A program made the translations under genes and the position numbers. Below are positions 8,944-17,275 of a stretch of DNA of 64,000 nt, in pieces. Source of the DNA: Pseudarthrobacter sp. L1SW (lineage in GTDB: Bacteria; Actinomycetota; Actinomycetes; Actinomycetales; Micrococcaceae); contig NZ_CP078079.1 of the NCBI RefSeq assembly GCF_020809045.1, positions 744,001-808,000 on the forward strand, read 5' to 3'. The notes under the pieces were generated by a model that ran no database searches, was not told the DNA's origin, and saw nothing but the letters and a program-made list of their open reading frames with translations. Every line of letters begins with the position of its first letter. The first letter of the stretch is position 1.

Positions 8944-9507
8944 TTAGTGGCCGGTCCCGCCTGCGCTTTCCGAAGCCGACGGCGACGGCGTGGCCGATGT
9001 GCTCGGCGACGGGGTGCTGCCGGCCGGCAGGTACTCCTTGTACTCAGGGAGCGTGGCGTCCAGGACGGGGACCTTCACCGTGTTGCTGGTGTTGGTTCCG
9101 TCTTCGGAAATCTTGACATCCACGAGGGAGCCCGGGATTCCTCCGGTGGTGCTGAGGATGGCCTCGTCAGAGCTGTCGTTGAGCAGCGTGTAGGAGTTCG
9201 CCTTGACCGGAACCTCGGTTTGGGAGCCCTTTGCGCCGTTGACCGTCAGGGTCACGTCACGGGAAGAGGAGTTGTAGACGGCGCCGATCAGGCGGCCGGG
9301 CTGGTCCTCGCCGGACGAAATGATCAGGATATTCCGCAGCTGGATCGGGCCGAGGTCGGTGACGATGCCGTCCGATGCAGCGTACTGTTCGCTGGTCTGC
9401 TGGGGCGTGATGTAACCGCAGCCGGCGGTCAGCAGGCCCACGCCAAGGGCGGCTGCCGTCAGTGCCAGTTTGCCGCGCTGGGCCCGGGTCGTCGCAGTGA
9501 AACGCAC
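8944..9507 (-). CDS. Conserved actinobacterial lipoprotein of unknown function
   Basis: A 187-residue exported protein. The signal peptide has basic residues at 8-13, a hydrophobic core at 14-26 and the lipobox LTAGC with the modified Cys30. The mature part (about 31-150) is predicted to be beta-rich (LGPIQLRNILIISS, GAVYNSSSRDVTLTVNG), resembling a small immunoglobulin-like fold. The C-terminal 30 residues are Ser/Thr/Pro/Ala-rich. No enzymatic motif is seen. It starts with GTG and shares a terminator with regX3. Similar lipoproteins sit next to senX3-regX3 in relatives, so a link to phosphate or the cell envelope is possible but unproven. Confidence 0.8.
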   Translation of the reverse strand: MRFTATTRAQRGKLALTAAALGVGLLTAGCGYITPQQTSEQYAASDGIVTDLGPIQLRNILIISSGEDQPGRLIGAVYNSSSRDVTLTVNGAKGSQTEVPVKANSYTLLNDSSDEAILSTTGGIPGSLVDVKISEDGTNTSNTVKVPVLDATLPEYKEYLPAGSTPSPSTSATPSPSASESAGGTGH

Positions 9508-9765
9508 GTCGCGTACTCCTCAAAGAGTCTTGAAACATTAATCACGCATAGCCTATCCGCAAAGCAGGCCAAACGAGGATTCGGCGCTGTCACATCGGCC
9601 TTCCCCAGGACCGGGCACATGCACTATTATCCGCGTTCGTCAAGGGGTTGAAGGGGCCCGATTTGGCCCGTTTTCCGCGTATTTCTGCGGTTCGGCGCCC
9701 TCTTCCGGGCCGGTCATATGCCTGAATCGTGATAAACTGGTCAGCGGGAAAGGGGAAATGTCCAC

Positions 9766-10248
9766 ATGGTATTTGAGGTCGGCGAGACAGTAGTTTACCC
9801 TCACCACGGTGCTGCGAAGATTGAAGAAATCAAGATGCGCACCATCAAGGGCGAAGAGAAAATGTATCTCAAGCTCAAGGTGGCTCAGGGTGATCTGACC
9901 ATTGAAGTTCCAGCAGAGAACGTTGACCTTGTTGGGGTTCGGGACGTAGTGGGCAAGGAAGGCCTGGAGCACGTGTTTGATGTGCTTCGTGCCGAGTTCA
10001 CCGAAGAGCCCACCAACTGGTCGCGTAGGTACAAGGCAAATCTGGAGAAGCTTGCTTCCGGTGACGTCATCAAGGTTGCAGAGGTCGTCCGCGACCTGTG
10101 GCGCCGGGATCACGACCGGGGCCTTTCCGCAGGCGAGAAGCGAATGCTGGCCAAGGCCCGGCAGATTCTGATTTCAGAACTGGCGCTGGCTGAAAAGACC
10201 GACGAAGAGAAGGCTGCAAGCGTTCTCGACGAGGTCCTGGCTTCCTAA
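9766..10248 (+). CDS. carD: CarD-family RNA polymerase-binding transcription regulator
   Basis: A 160-residue protein of the CarD/CdnL family. The N-terminal domain (1-65) has [20 protein letters not shown] and [15 protein letters not shown], the Tudor-like fold that binds the RNA polymerase beta subunit. The C-terminal helical DNA-binding domain (about 75-160) includes [17 protein letters not shown] with the Trp that wedges into the upstream edge of the -10 bubble, and [12 protein letters not shown]. In mycobacteria CarD stabilises open complexes, especially at rRNA promoters. ATG start with GGGAAAGGGG upstream. A strong terminator follows. Confidence 0.96.
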   Translation: MVFEVGETVVYPHHGAAKIEEIKMRTIKGEEKMYLKLKVAQGDLTIEVPAENVDLVGVRDVVGKEGLEHVFDVLRAEFTEEPTNWSRRYKANLEKLASGDVIKVAEVVRDLWRRDHDRGLSAGEKRMLAKARQILISELALAEKTDEEKAASVLDEVLAS

Positions 10249-10256
10249 GAATTGAA

Positions 10257-10292
10257 CCCCGGTGGCACCTAAGTGCCGCCGGGGCTTCTTTT
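10257..10292 (+). terminator. Rho-independent terminator after carD
   Basis: Stem CCCCGGTGGCAC (10257-10268) with GTGCCGCCGGGG (10273-10284), four-base loop CTAA, one G-G mismatch position, followed by CTTCTTTTT. It separates carD from ispD. Confidence 0.9.
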
Positions 10293-10375
10293 TGCCCAAA
10301 TTTTCGCCCAAAAGAGGTCCTTGGGAACAGGGGTCTTCAGGCGCCGTCGCCCTGCAGGCACGTAGGCTAGTCCGC

Positions 10376-11158
10376 ATGAGCGAAACACCCACCCGCCTGG
10401 TCACCGCGGTGATCCTGGTGGCAGCAGGTTCGGGGCAGAGACTGGGTTACGGCATGCCCAAGGCAGCGGTCCCTTTGGGCGGCGAACCGATCCTGATGCA
10501 TGCCCTGCGAGGCATCGTTGCGTCCGGCGCCGGCAGCCAGGTGTGCATTGCGCTGCCCCCCGGAGACGACGCCCTCCGCAGCCTGTGCGAGGACTTCCGG
10601 CAGGAACTGGCCGACGGCGGCCCGCTTCTTTCCATCGTCGACGGCGGCAGCACCCGCGCGGATTCCGTCCGGGCCGGCCTGGCGGCCCTGATGGACGGCA
10701 TCGAGGCGGTGCTGGTGCACGACGCCGCGCGCGCACTGACTCCCGAGTCGGTCTTCCACCGTGTCGCGGACGCCTTGGCCGCAGGGGCCGCGGCGGTCAT
10801 CCCTGCCGTAGCGGTAGTGGACACCGTCAAGACGGTGGCCGCCACCACCGGCACGGACAGCGAACTGGCCCCGGAGGTTGTCACCGGGACTGCGCCGCGC
10901 GAAGAGCTCCGTGCGGTGCAGACGCCGCAGGGTTTTCACCTTGGCACCCTGCTGAAGGCCCATGAAGCTGCAAGGAGACTGGATCGGAAAGAGTCCGACG
11001 CCGTCACCGATGACGCAATGCTGGTGGAAATGCTCGGTATCCCCGTCCACGTGGTCCGGGGGTCTACCCAGTCCCTGAAGATCACCACGCCGTTGGACCT
11101 GATCCTGGCTGAGGGGCTCCTCGAAGGCCCGCTGGGCGCCCGCTGGGTGGAAGGCTAG
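10376..11158 (+). CDS. ispD: 2-C-methyl-D-erythritol 4-phosphate cytidylyltransferase
   Basis: A 260-residue cytidylyltransferase of the non-mevalonate isoprenoid pathway, converting MEP and CTP to CDP-ME. Visible motifs are the CTP-binding loop [45 protein letters not shown] and the late [16 protein letters not shown]. An upstream in-frame extension is possible, but the ATG at 10376 gives the family length and follows the terminator. ispF starts two bases after the stop, so both enzymes are likely translated from one mRNA. Confidence 0.95.
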   Translation: MSETPTRLVTAVILVAAGSGQRLGYGMPKAAVPLGGEPILMHALRGIVASGAGSQVCIALPPGDDALRSLCEDFRQELADGGPLLSIVDGGSTRADSVRAGLAALMDGIEAVLVHDAARALTPESVFHRVADALAAGAAAVIPAVAVVDTVKTVAATTGTDSELAPEVVTGTAPREELRAVQTPQGFHLGTLLKAHEAARRLDRKESDAVTDDAMLVEMLGIPVHVVRGSTQSLKITTPLDLILAEGLLEGPLGARWVEG

Positions 11159-11160
11159 GA

Positions 11161-11676
11161 ATGGAACCTGCGGACATGATCATCCCCCGAACCGGGATCG
11201 GGCTGGACGTGCACGCCTATGCCGCCGAGGACCAGCCCCGCCCGCTGTGGCTGGGCGGGATCCTGTGGCCGGGTGAACGCGGCCTGGCCGGGCACTCCGA
11301 TGGAGATCCGGTGGCCCACGCGGCAGCCGACGCACTGTTTTCCGCCGCCGGGGTAGGCGACCTGGGCACGCACTTCGGTACGGACCGGCCCGAGTTCGCC
11401 GGCGCTTCCGGCGTCGCGCTGCTGGCCGAGGCCGCTCGGATTGTCCGGGCCGCCGGGTTTGAGATCGGCAACGTGGCTGTCCAGTTCGTTGCCAACCGGC
11501 CCAAGTTCGCCCCGCGGCGGGAGGAATCGCAGCAGGTCCTCAGTGACGCCGCGGACGCGCCCGTCAGCGTCACCGCCACCACCAGCGACCACCTCGGGTT
11601 TACCGGCCGCGGTGAAGGCATCTCCGCGGTGGCCACTGCACTTGTCTACCCGAGGCCGCACCTTCCCATCAGCTAA
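11161..11676 (+). CDS. ispF: 2-C-methyl-D-erythritol 2,4-cyclodiphosphate synthase
   Basis: A 171-residue enzyme that cyclises CDP-ME 2-phosphate to MEcPP. The metal-binding DVH (GIGLDVHAY, residues 14-20) and the [16 protein letters not shown] motif are intact, as is the C-terminal [19 protein letters not shown] signature. ATG starts 2 bp after ispD; a later ATG at 11176 would also be possible. IspE is not in the window. Confidence 0.95.
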   Translation: MEPADMIIPRTGIGLDVHAYAAEDQPRPLWLGGILWPGERGLAGHSDGDPVAHAAADALFSAAGVGDLGTHFGTDRPEFAGASGVALLAEAARIVRAAGFEIGNVAVQFVANRPKFAPRREESQQVLSDAADAPVSVTATTSDHLGFTGRGEGISAVATALVYPRPHLPIS

Positions 11677-11685
11677 TCTGGAGCG

Positions 11686-13161
11686 GTGACCCTGCGCTTC
11701 TATGACACTGCCTCCGCCGAAGTCCGGAACTTCGTCCCCATCCTCGAGGGCAAGGCCAGCCTCTACTACTGCGGGGCCACCGTGCAGGGCATGCCCCATG
11801 TCGGCCACATCCGCTCCGCCATTGCGTTTGACCAGCTCACCCGCTGGCTGGCCTACCGCGGGTTCCGGGTCACCGTGGTGCGGAACGTCACGGACATTGA
11901 CGACAAGATCCTGGCCAAGTCCGAGGCGTCCTTCGCGCCGGGCTTCACGCCGGAACCTGGCGAGGTGCCGGAGGAACAGTGGTGGGCCCTCGCCTACCGC
12001 TACGAGCAGGAATTCCTCAAGGCCTACGACACACTTGGCGTTTCCCGGCCGACATACGAGCCCCGCGCCACCGGCCATATCCCGGAGATGCACGCCCTCA
12101 TCCAGCAGCTGATCGACCGCGGGCACGCCTATCCCGCCCCGGACGGCTCGGGTGACGTCTACTTTGATGTCCGTTCATGGAGCAAGTACGGCGCACTGAC
12201 CCGGCAGAACATCGATGACATGCAGGCAGCCCCGGACGTCGAACCCCAATTCAGCAACAGGAAGAAGGACCCGCGCGACTTCGCCTTGTGGAAAGGGTCC
12301 AAAGAAGGAGAGCCGACGACGGCGAGTTGGGCTTCCCCCTGGGGTGCGGGCCGCCCGGGCTGGCACCTGGAGTGCTCCGCCATGGTCACCAAGTATCTCG
12401 GCAGCGAATTCGACATCCACGGCGGCGGCCTGGACCTCCGCTTCCCGCACCACGAAAACGAACTTGCCCAATCCCAGGCGGCCGGCCACCCGTTCGCCAA
12501 CTTCTGGATGCACAACGGCATGGTCACCTATGAGGGTGAAAAAATGTCCAAGTCCATCGGCAACACCATCAGTCCTGCCGAGATGCTGGAACTGGCGTCC
12601 CCCCGCGTGGTCCGCTACTACCTGGGCCAGGCCCACTACCGCTCCGTGCTGGACTACCGCCCCACCTCCCTCCAGGAGGCCGCGGCCGCCGTCGAACGTA
12701 TTGATGGTTTTATCGCCAAGGCGACTGCCCGGTTCGGTACGGGCTCCGGCCCGGCTGCCGGCCACCACGGCACCTCTCCGGAGACCTTGCGAACGTTCTC
12801 GGAGGCGATGGACGACGACCTGAACGTTCCGCGCGCCCTGGCGGCATTGCACGAGACCGTCCGGGCCGGTAACACGGCCCTCGCCGAAGGCAACGACGAC
12901 GACGCCCGCCTCGCGCTGCACACCGTCGCCGTGATGACCGAGGTCCTCGGGCTCAATGCCGTGGCAGGCACCGATGCGGGCAACAGCAGGGAAGCCGCCG
13001 CCCTGGACGTCCTGGTGCAGGCCCAGCTCGAAGCCCGTGCCGCGGCAAGGGTGGAGAAGGACTGGGCGGCATCCGATGCCATCCGCGATACCCTCTCCGC
13101 TGCAGGCATCCTGGTGGAGGACGGTCCGGACGGCGCAACCTGGAGCCTGAAACGGGACTGA
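11686..13161 (+). CDS. cysS: Cysteinyl-tRNA synthetase
   Basis: A 491-residue class I synthetase that charges tRNA-Cys. The HIGH-like motif HVGH is at residues 38-41 and KMSKS at 286-290. The zinc ligands are in the CGATV stretch (Cys29) and the WHLECSAM and HHENELAQS regions. The C-terminal anticodon-binding domain (about 380-491) is full length. Starts GTG, 9 bp after the ispF stop, so it is probably in the same operon as ispD-ispF. Confidence 0.96.
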   Translation: MTLRFYDTASAEVRNFVPILEGKASLYYCGATVQGMPHVGHIRSAIAFDQLTRWLAYRGFRVTVVRNVTDIDDKILAKSEASFAPGFTPEPGEVPEEQWWALAYRYEQEFLKAYDTLGVSRPTYEPRATGHIPEMHALIQQLIDRGHAYPAPDGSGDVYFDVRSWSKYGALTRQNIDDMQAAPDVEPQFSNRKKDPRDFALWKGSKEGEPTTASWASPWGAGRPGWHLECSAMVTKYLGSEFDIHGGGLDLRFPHHENELAQSQAAGHPFANFWMHNGMVTYEGEKMSKSIGNTISPAEMLELASPRVVRYYLGQAHYRSVLDYRPTSLQEAAAAVERIDGFIAKATARFGTGSGPAAGHHGTSPETLRTFSEAMDDDLNVPRALAALHETVRAGNTALAEGNDDDARLALHTVAVMTEVLGLNAVAGTDAGNSREAAALDVLVQAQLEARAAARVEKDWAASDAIRDTLSAAGILVEDGPDGATWSLKRD

Positions 13162-13264
13162 CCGGGCGCACCCCGGTTAGCCCGTCCCGCCCTGGGCAGC
13201 CGATTTTTCTTCGGTCAGTAGACTGGTAGGCAGACTCAGTCAACACAATCAAGGGTGGAACACA

Positions 13265-14254
13265 ATGGCCAACAATGGTCGCCGATCGGTTAAAGCGAAG
13301 AAGGGCCCAACCATCGGGACCGGTGGCCATGGCCGCAAGGCCCTGGAGGGCAAGGGCCCCACGCCCAAGGCGGAGGACCGCCCGTACCACAAGGCGCACA
13401 AGGCCAAGCAGCTGTCTGAGCGGTCGGCGGCCAAGCGCAACCCGGGTGCGCGCAGCGCCGGAGCGGCCAAGTCCGGCCCCAAGGGCCGTGCCACCGAGGA
13501 AGTCGTCACCGGCCGCAACTCGGTGGTGGAGGCGCTCCGCGCCGGCATTCCCGCCAAGGCCCTGCACGTTGCCATCCGCATCGAAATGGACGACCGCGTC
13601 AAGGAATCCCTGAAGCTCGCCGCCGAGCGAGGCATCCCGCTGATGGAAACGGGCAAGCCCGAGCTTGACCGCATGACCGATGACGCTGTCCACCAGGGCC
13701 TGGTCCTGCAGATCCCGCCATACGACTACCAGGACGCCTACGAACTGGCCGAGGAGACGGTGGGCAAGTGGAAGAAGGGCCACATCGGCAATGCGCCGCT
13801 CTTCGTGGCGCTGGACGGCATTACCGATCCCCGGAACCTTGGCGCCATCATCCGCTCGGTTTCCGCCTTCAGCGGCCACGGCGTGATCGTCCCGGAACGC
13901 CGCTCGGTCGGCGTCACCGCCTCGGCCTGGAAGACCAGCGCCGGCGCTGCTGTCCGCGTACCCGTGGCGCGGGCGTCAAACCTCAACAATGCCCTGAAGC
14001 AGTTCAAGTCTATGGGAATCTTCGTCCTGGGCCTGGACGGCGACGGCGATGTCTCCCTGCCGGACCTCACCCTGGCAACCGAACCGGTTTGCATCGTGGT
14101 GGGCTCGGAAGGAAAGGGACTCAGCCGCCTGGTCCGCGAGAACTGCGACCAGATCGTCTCCATTCCCATCGATTCCGCCATGGAATCCCTGAACGCCTCC
14201 ATGGCCGTGGGCATCTCCCTGTATGAGGTCTCCCGGCAGCGCGCCGCGAAGTAA
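13265..14254 (+). CDS. rlmB: 23S rRNA (guanosine-2'-O-)-methyltransferase RlmB (SpoU/TrmH family)
   Basis: A 329-residue RNA methyltransferase. The first about 80 residues are Lys/Arg/Gly-rich, as in actinobacterial RlmB. Then comes the substrate-binding SpoU_sub domain (about 80-155: VVTGRNSVVEALRAG) and the trefoil-knot SPOUT domain with motif 1 (DPRNLGAIIRSVSAFS), motif 2 (IVVGSEGKGLSRLV) and motif 3 (SLNASMAVGISLYE). The family methylates a G in the peptidyl-transferase region (G2251 in E. coli). The start has AAGGGTGG 8 nt upstream. glgX begins 5 bp after the stop. Confidence 0.93.
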   Translation: MANNGRRSVKAKKGPTIGTGGHGRKALEGKGPTPKAEDRPYHKAHKAKQLSERSAAKRNPGARSAGAAKSGPKGRATEEVVTGRNSVVEALRAGIPAKALHVAIRIEMDDRVKESLKLAAERGIPLMETGKPELDRMTDDAVHQGLVLQIPPYDYQDAYELAEETVGKWKKGHIGNAPLFVALDGITDPRNLGAIIRSVSAFSGHGVIVPERRSVGVTASAWKTSAGAAVRVPVARASNLNNALKQFKSMGIFVLGLDGDGDVSLPDLTLATEPVCIVVGSEGKGLSRLVRENCDQIVSIPIDSAMESLNASMAVGISLYEVSRQRAAK

Positions 14255-14259
14255 CGCCC

Positions 14260-16371
14260 ATGGTCATGCCGCTTTTCGACACTGCCTCCACCATGGACGC
14301 CTCCACGGCGGTTCCACTCGGTGTCAGTGTTCCGCGCGCCGACTCGGACGGGACAGGACGCCGCCATGGAGGGCGGGCCAACGTTGCCTGCTATGCACCG
14401 GGCGTATCCAGCCTCGAGGTGGTGTACGCCGCCCCGGGCGGCGAGTGGCGGACCCAGGCGCTGCCCAACGTCACCCATGGCGTCCACCACGGCATCGTGG
14501 AGCATCTGCCCTACGGATCCCGTTACGGTTTCCGGGCGGCGTCCGGCGGGCAGTCCCTGCCCTTCGCCGTGCCCACCAGTGAAGTAGGGGACGACGGCGG
14601 CCAACCGCTGCTGCTCGATCCCTACGGCCGCGCGGTGGACCAGCAAGACGGTTTCCTGGCCAGCGTGCGCATGGCAGGCGATTTCGACTGGGGAACGGAC
14701 CAGCGGCTGCGGCTTCCGTGGCGCAACACCATCATTTATGAAGCCCACGTCCGCGGACAAAGCATGCTCCACCCGGATGTCCCCGAAGAGCTCCGGGGCA
14801 CCTATGCCGGCATGGCCCACCCCGCCATCATCGAGCACCTCACCAGCCTTGGCGTCACTTCGGTGCAGCTGCTGCCGGTGCACTTCCACTTGGACGAACC
14901 GCACCTGCAGGACCTGGGACTGACCAATTACTGGGGCTACAACACTGCGGCTTTTTTCGCCCTGCACCCTGCCTACGCAACCCGTGCCGCCCAGAAAGCC
15001 GGGCCGCAGGCCATCCAGGACGAGTTCAAGTCGATGGTTAAGCTCTTCCATGCGGCCGGGCTGGAAGTCATCCTGGACGTCGTCTACAACCACACGGCCG
15101 AGGGCGGCCCCGACGGCCAGACCCTGAGCTTCCGCGGACTGGGCGAGCAGGCGTACTACCGCACTGACGGGCACGGGAAATACGTGGACACCACCGGCTG
15201 CGGAAACAGCCTGAACTTCGGTGAGCCCCGCGTGGTCCAGATGGTCCTGGACTCGCTCCGGTACTGGGTGGATGAGTTCCACATTGACGGCTTCCGTTTC
15301 GACCTCGCCGTAACGCTCTGCCGGAACGCGGCCAACGAGTTCGATCCACGGCACCCGTTCCTGGTTGCGGTGGCCGCCGATCCTGTCCTCTCCGACGTGA
15401 AGCTGATTGCCGAACCCTGGGACGTGGGCCACGGAGGCTGGCAGACCGGCCGTTTTCCTGTGGGCTGGGTCGACTGGAATGACCATTTCCGGGACGCGGT
15501 GCGGTCCTTCTGGCTCACCGACCGGGCCGCCCTGGATGCCGGCGGCCACGGCGGTCCCTTGGCCAAGCTCGCGGACTCGCTGTCCGGTTCCGCCGCCCTC
15601 TTCCAGGCCTCCGGACGTTCCCGCCTGGCGTCCTTGAACTTCATCACCGCGCACGACGGCTTCACGCTCAACGACCTCGTCTCCTACGACCGGAAGCACA
15701 ACGAGGACAACGGCGAGGAGAACAGGGACGGCCACGGGGACAACCGAAGCTACAACCACGGCGTGGAAGGTCCTACCGAGGACGGCGTGATCCTTGCCAA
15801 GCGGGCCCAGTCCCGCCGCAACATGATGGCGTCCATGCTGGTTTCCCTGGGCGTTCCCATGATCACTGCCGGGGACGAACTGGCCCGGACCCAGCAGGGA
15901 AACAACAACGCCTACTGCCAGGACAACCCTCTCGCCTGGCTGGACTGGACACGGACTCCCGAGTCACACGAAATGCTCCGCAGCACCAAGCGCTACATCC
16001 GCCTGCGCAAGGAGTTCCTCGCCGCCCAGCCCCACGACTTCCCTGTCCGCGACGAGCAGTCCTACCTGCACTGGTTCGACCAGGACGGCCATCCGATGTC
16101 CATGGAGCGCTGGAACGATCCCCACAACCGTGTGGTGCAGCTCCTCCTGGGCTCGGACAACGGCGGCTTCGCCGGCCTGCTGGTGGTGAACGGCAGCGCC
16201 TCGGACCTGCACATCACGCTGCCGCGCGCCACGGGCACGGCCACCGCCCCGCAGGTGTTCGAGCTCCGGCTGACCACTTCGCCGCTGCATGAGGCACGGC
16301 AGGGCGGGCGGGTTGCTTCCGGGGAGAAGGACCTCGTCGAGGCCCACTCCATCAGCATCTACCGCAGCTAG
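14260..16371 (+). CDS. glgX: Glycogen debranching enzyme GlgX (GH13, isoamylase-type)
   Basis: A 703-residue GH13 enzyme that cleaves alpha-1,6 branches in glycogen trimmed by phosphorylase. An N-terminal CBM48-like domain (about 30-130) precedes the catalytic barrel. Conserved regions I-IV are visible: DVVYNHTAE, GFRFDLAVTL (nucleophile Asp), LIAEPWDVG (acid Glu) and FITAHDGFTL (transition-state Asp). GNNNAYCQDNPLAWLDW is a GlgX-type signature. It starts 5 bp after rlmB and belongs to the alpha-glucan block that continues at 19 kb. Confidence 0.94.
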   Translation: MVMPLFDTASTMDASTAVPLGVSVPRADSDGTGRRHGGRANVACYAPGVSSLEVVYAAPGGEWRTQALPNVTHGVHHGIVEHLPYGSRYGFRAASGGQSLPFAVPTSEVGDDGGQPLLLDPYGRAVDQQDGFLASVRMAGDFDWGTDQRLRLPWRNTIIYEAHVRGQSMLHPDVPEELRGTYAGMAHPAIIEHLTSLGVTSVQLLPVHFHLDEPHLQDLGLTNYWGYNTAAFFALHPAYATRAAQKAGPQAIQDEFKSMVKLFHAAGLEVILDVVYNHTAEGGPDGQTLSFRGLGEQAYYRTDGHGKYVDTTGCGNSLNFGEPRVVQMVLDSLRYWVDEFHIDGFRFDLAVTLCRNAANEFDPRHPFLVAVAADPVLSDVKLIAEPWDVGHGGWQTGRFPVGWVDWNDHFRDAVRSFWLTDRAALDAGGHGGPLAKLADSLSGSAALFQASGRSRLASLNFITAHDGFTLNDLVSYDRKHNEDNGEENRDGHGDNRSYNHGVEGPTEDGVILAKRAQSRRNMMASMLVSLGVPMITAGDELARTQQGNNNAYCQDNPLAWLDWTRTPESHEMLRSTKRYIRLRKEFLAAQPHDFPVRDEQSYLHWFDQDGHPMSMERWNDPHNRVVQLLLGSDNGGFAGLLVVNGSASDLHITLPRATGTATAPQVFELRLTTSPLHEARQGGRVASGEKDLVEAHSISIYRS

Positions 16372-16388
16372 GCACCGGGATTTCCAGT

Positions 16389-16910
16389 ATGCGCACCCGT
16401 TCCGTCCTGCCCTTGCTGCTCGCCGGCCTGCTGGTGCTCGTCTTCCTTGCCTTCGGTGGCACGGGGTTCCTCGGCCAACTGACGGAAACCACGACGCCGG
16501 AGGGCACCTCCAGTGCCGCGCCTGCGCCCAGCGCCTCTCCCGGGAAGACACAGGCTGCGCCGGACACGTCGCGGCCTGCCCAGGACACTGCATCTGGCAA
16601 ACCGCCCGTCCAGGCCAACCCTTCGGGGCTGCCGGAGGTCCGTGAATCTGCGCTCCCCGTGGAGGGCCGCAGGGTCCTTGCGCTCATCCGCGCCGGTGGA
16701 CCGTACCGCTACAGCCAGGACGGCCAGGTCTTCGGCAACTTCGAGCGCATCCTGCCACGGCGGGACAGGGGCTATTACCGCGAGTACACCGTGCCAACGC
16801 GCGGGGAACCGGACAGGGGAGCGCGCCGCATCGTGGCCGGCGCCGGCGGCGAGAAGTATTACACCGATGATCACTACGAGTCATTCACGTTCATAGCGGA
16901 AGGCAACTAA
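16389..16910 (+). CDS. Exported or membrane-tethered guanyl-specific ribonuclease (RNase Sa/N1/T1 family)
   Basis: A 173-residue protein. The N-terminus is a signal peptide or anchor (hydrophobic 7-26), followed by an Ala/Pro/Ser/Thr linker (about 36-80). The C-terminal about 90 residues match RNase Sa: DGQVFGNFERILP, GYYREYTVPT (catalytic Glu), GARRIVAG (catalytic Arg) and YYTDDHYESFTFI (catalytic His). All catalytic positions look intact, so it should be an active guanyl-specific RNase outside the cell or on its surface. The gene 8 bp downstream encodes a barstar-like protein, the classic inhibitor of this enzyme group. Confidence 0.88.
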   Translation: MRTRSVLPLLLAGLLVLVFLAFGGTGFLGQLTETTTPEGTSSAAPAPSASPGKTQAAPDTSRPAQDTASGKPPVQANPSGLPEVRESALPVEGRRVLALIRAGGPYRYSQDGQVFGNFERILPRRDRGYYREYTVPTRGEPDRGARRIVAGAGGEKYYTDDHYESFTFIAEGN

Positions 16911-16918
16911 GCAAAGCC

Positions 16919-17275
16919 ATGAAGATCTACTCCGGCGATACCTGGACCCTTGAGGAACTGCAGGAGCAGGTGGCCGACGCAGGACGCCGCAGCCTGGTGG
17001 TTCCCCCAGCCGACAGCAAGAAGGCTGTCCTGGAAACCTTCGGTGAGGTCCTCAACTTCCCGGAACACTACGGCGTCAACCTGGACGCACTATACGATTC
17101 CCTGCACGATTTCGCGGACAGCATCACGGACAACGGCAGCGCACCGGTGACGGTCCTGTGGCAGGTGGCTGCCCCCTTCCGCGGTGACAGGTCCTTCGGG
17201 ATCATCTGCGAGATCCTCCAGGACGCCGAACGCTACGCGGGCAAGGACCTGGCCGTCACGGCTGTGCTGCTCTAG
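16919..17275 (+). CDS. Barstar-family ribonuclease inhibitor
   Basis: A 118-residue cytoplasmic protein (no signal peptide) with the barstar signature FPEHYGVNLDALYDSLHDF at about residues 45-63, including the acidic residues that plug the active site of barnase-type RNases, and a hydrophobic C-terminal strand (LAVTAVLL). It should protect the cell from the RNase encoded 8 bp upstream; the two genes are almost certainly co-transcribed. Its TAG stop interlocks with the TAG stop of the convergent oxidase gene in a single CTAG. Confidence 0.87.
   Translation: MKIYSGDTWTLEELQEQVADAGRRSLVVPPADSKKAVLETFGEVLNFPEHYGVNLDALYDSLHDFADSITDNGSAPVTVLWQVAAPFRGDRSFGIICEILQDAERYAGKDLAVTAVLL

Noticed and set aside
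13738-15759. 673-residue minus-strand open frame
   Set aside because: Antisense to rlmB and glgX; no domain-like pattern and no ribosome binding site.
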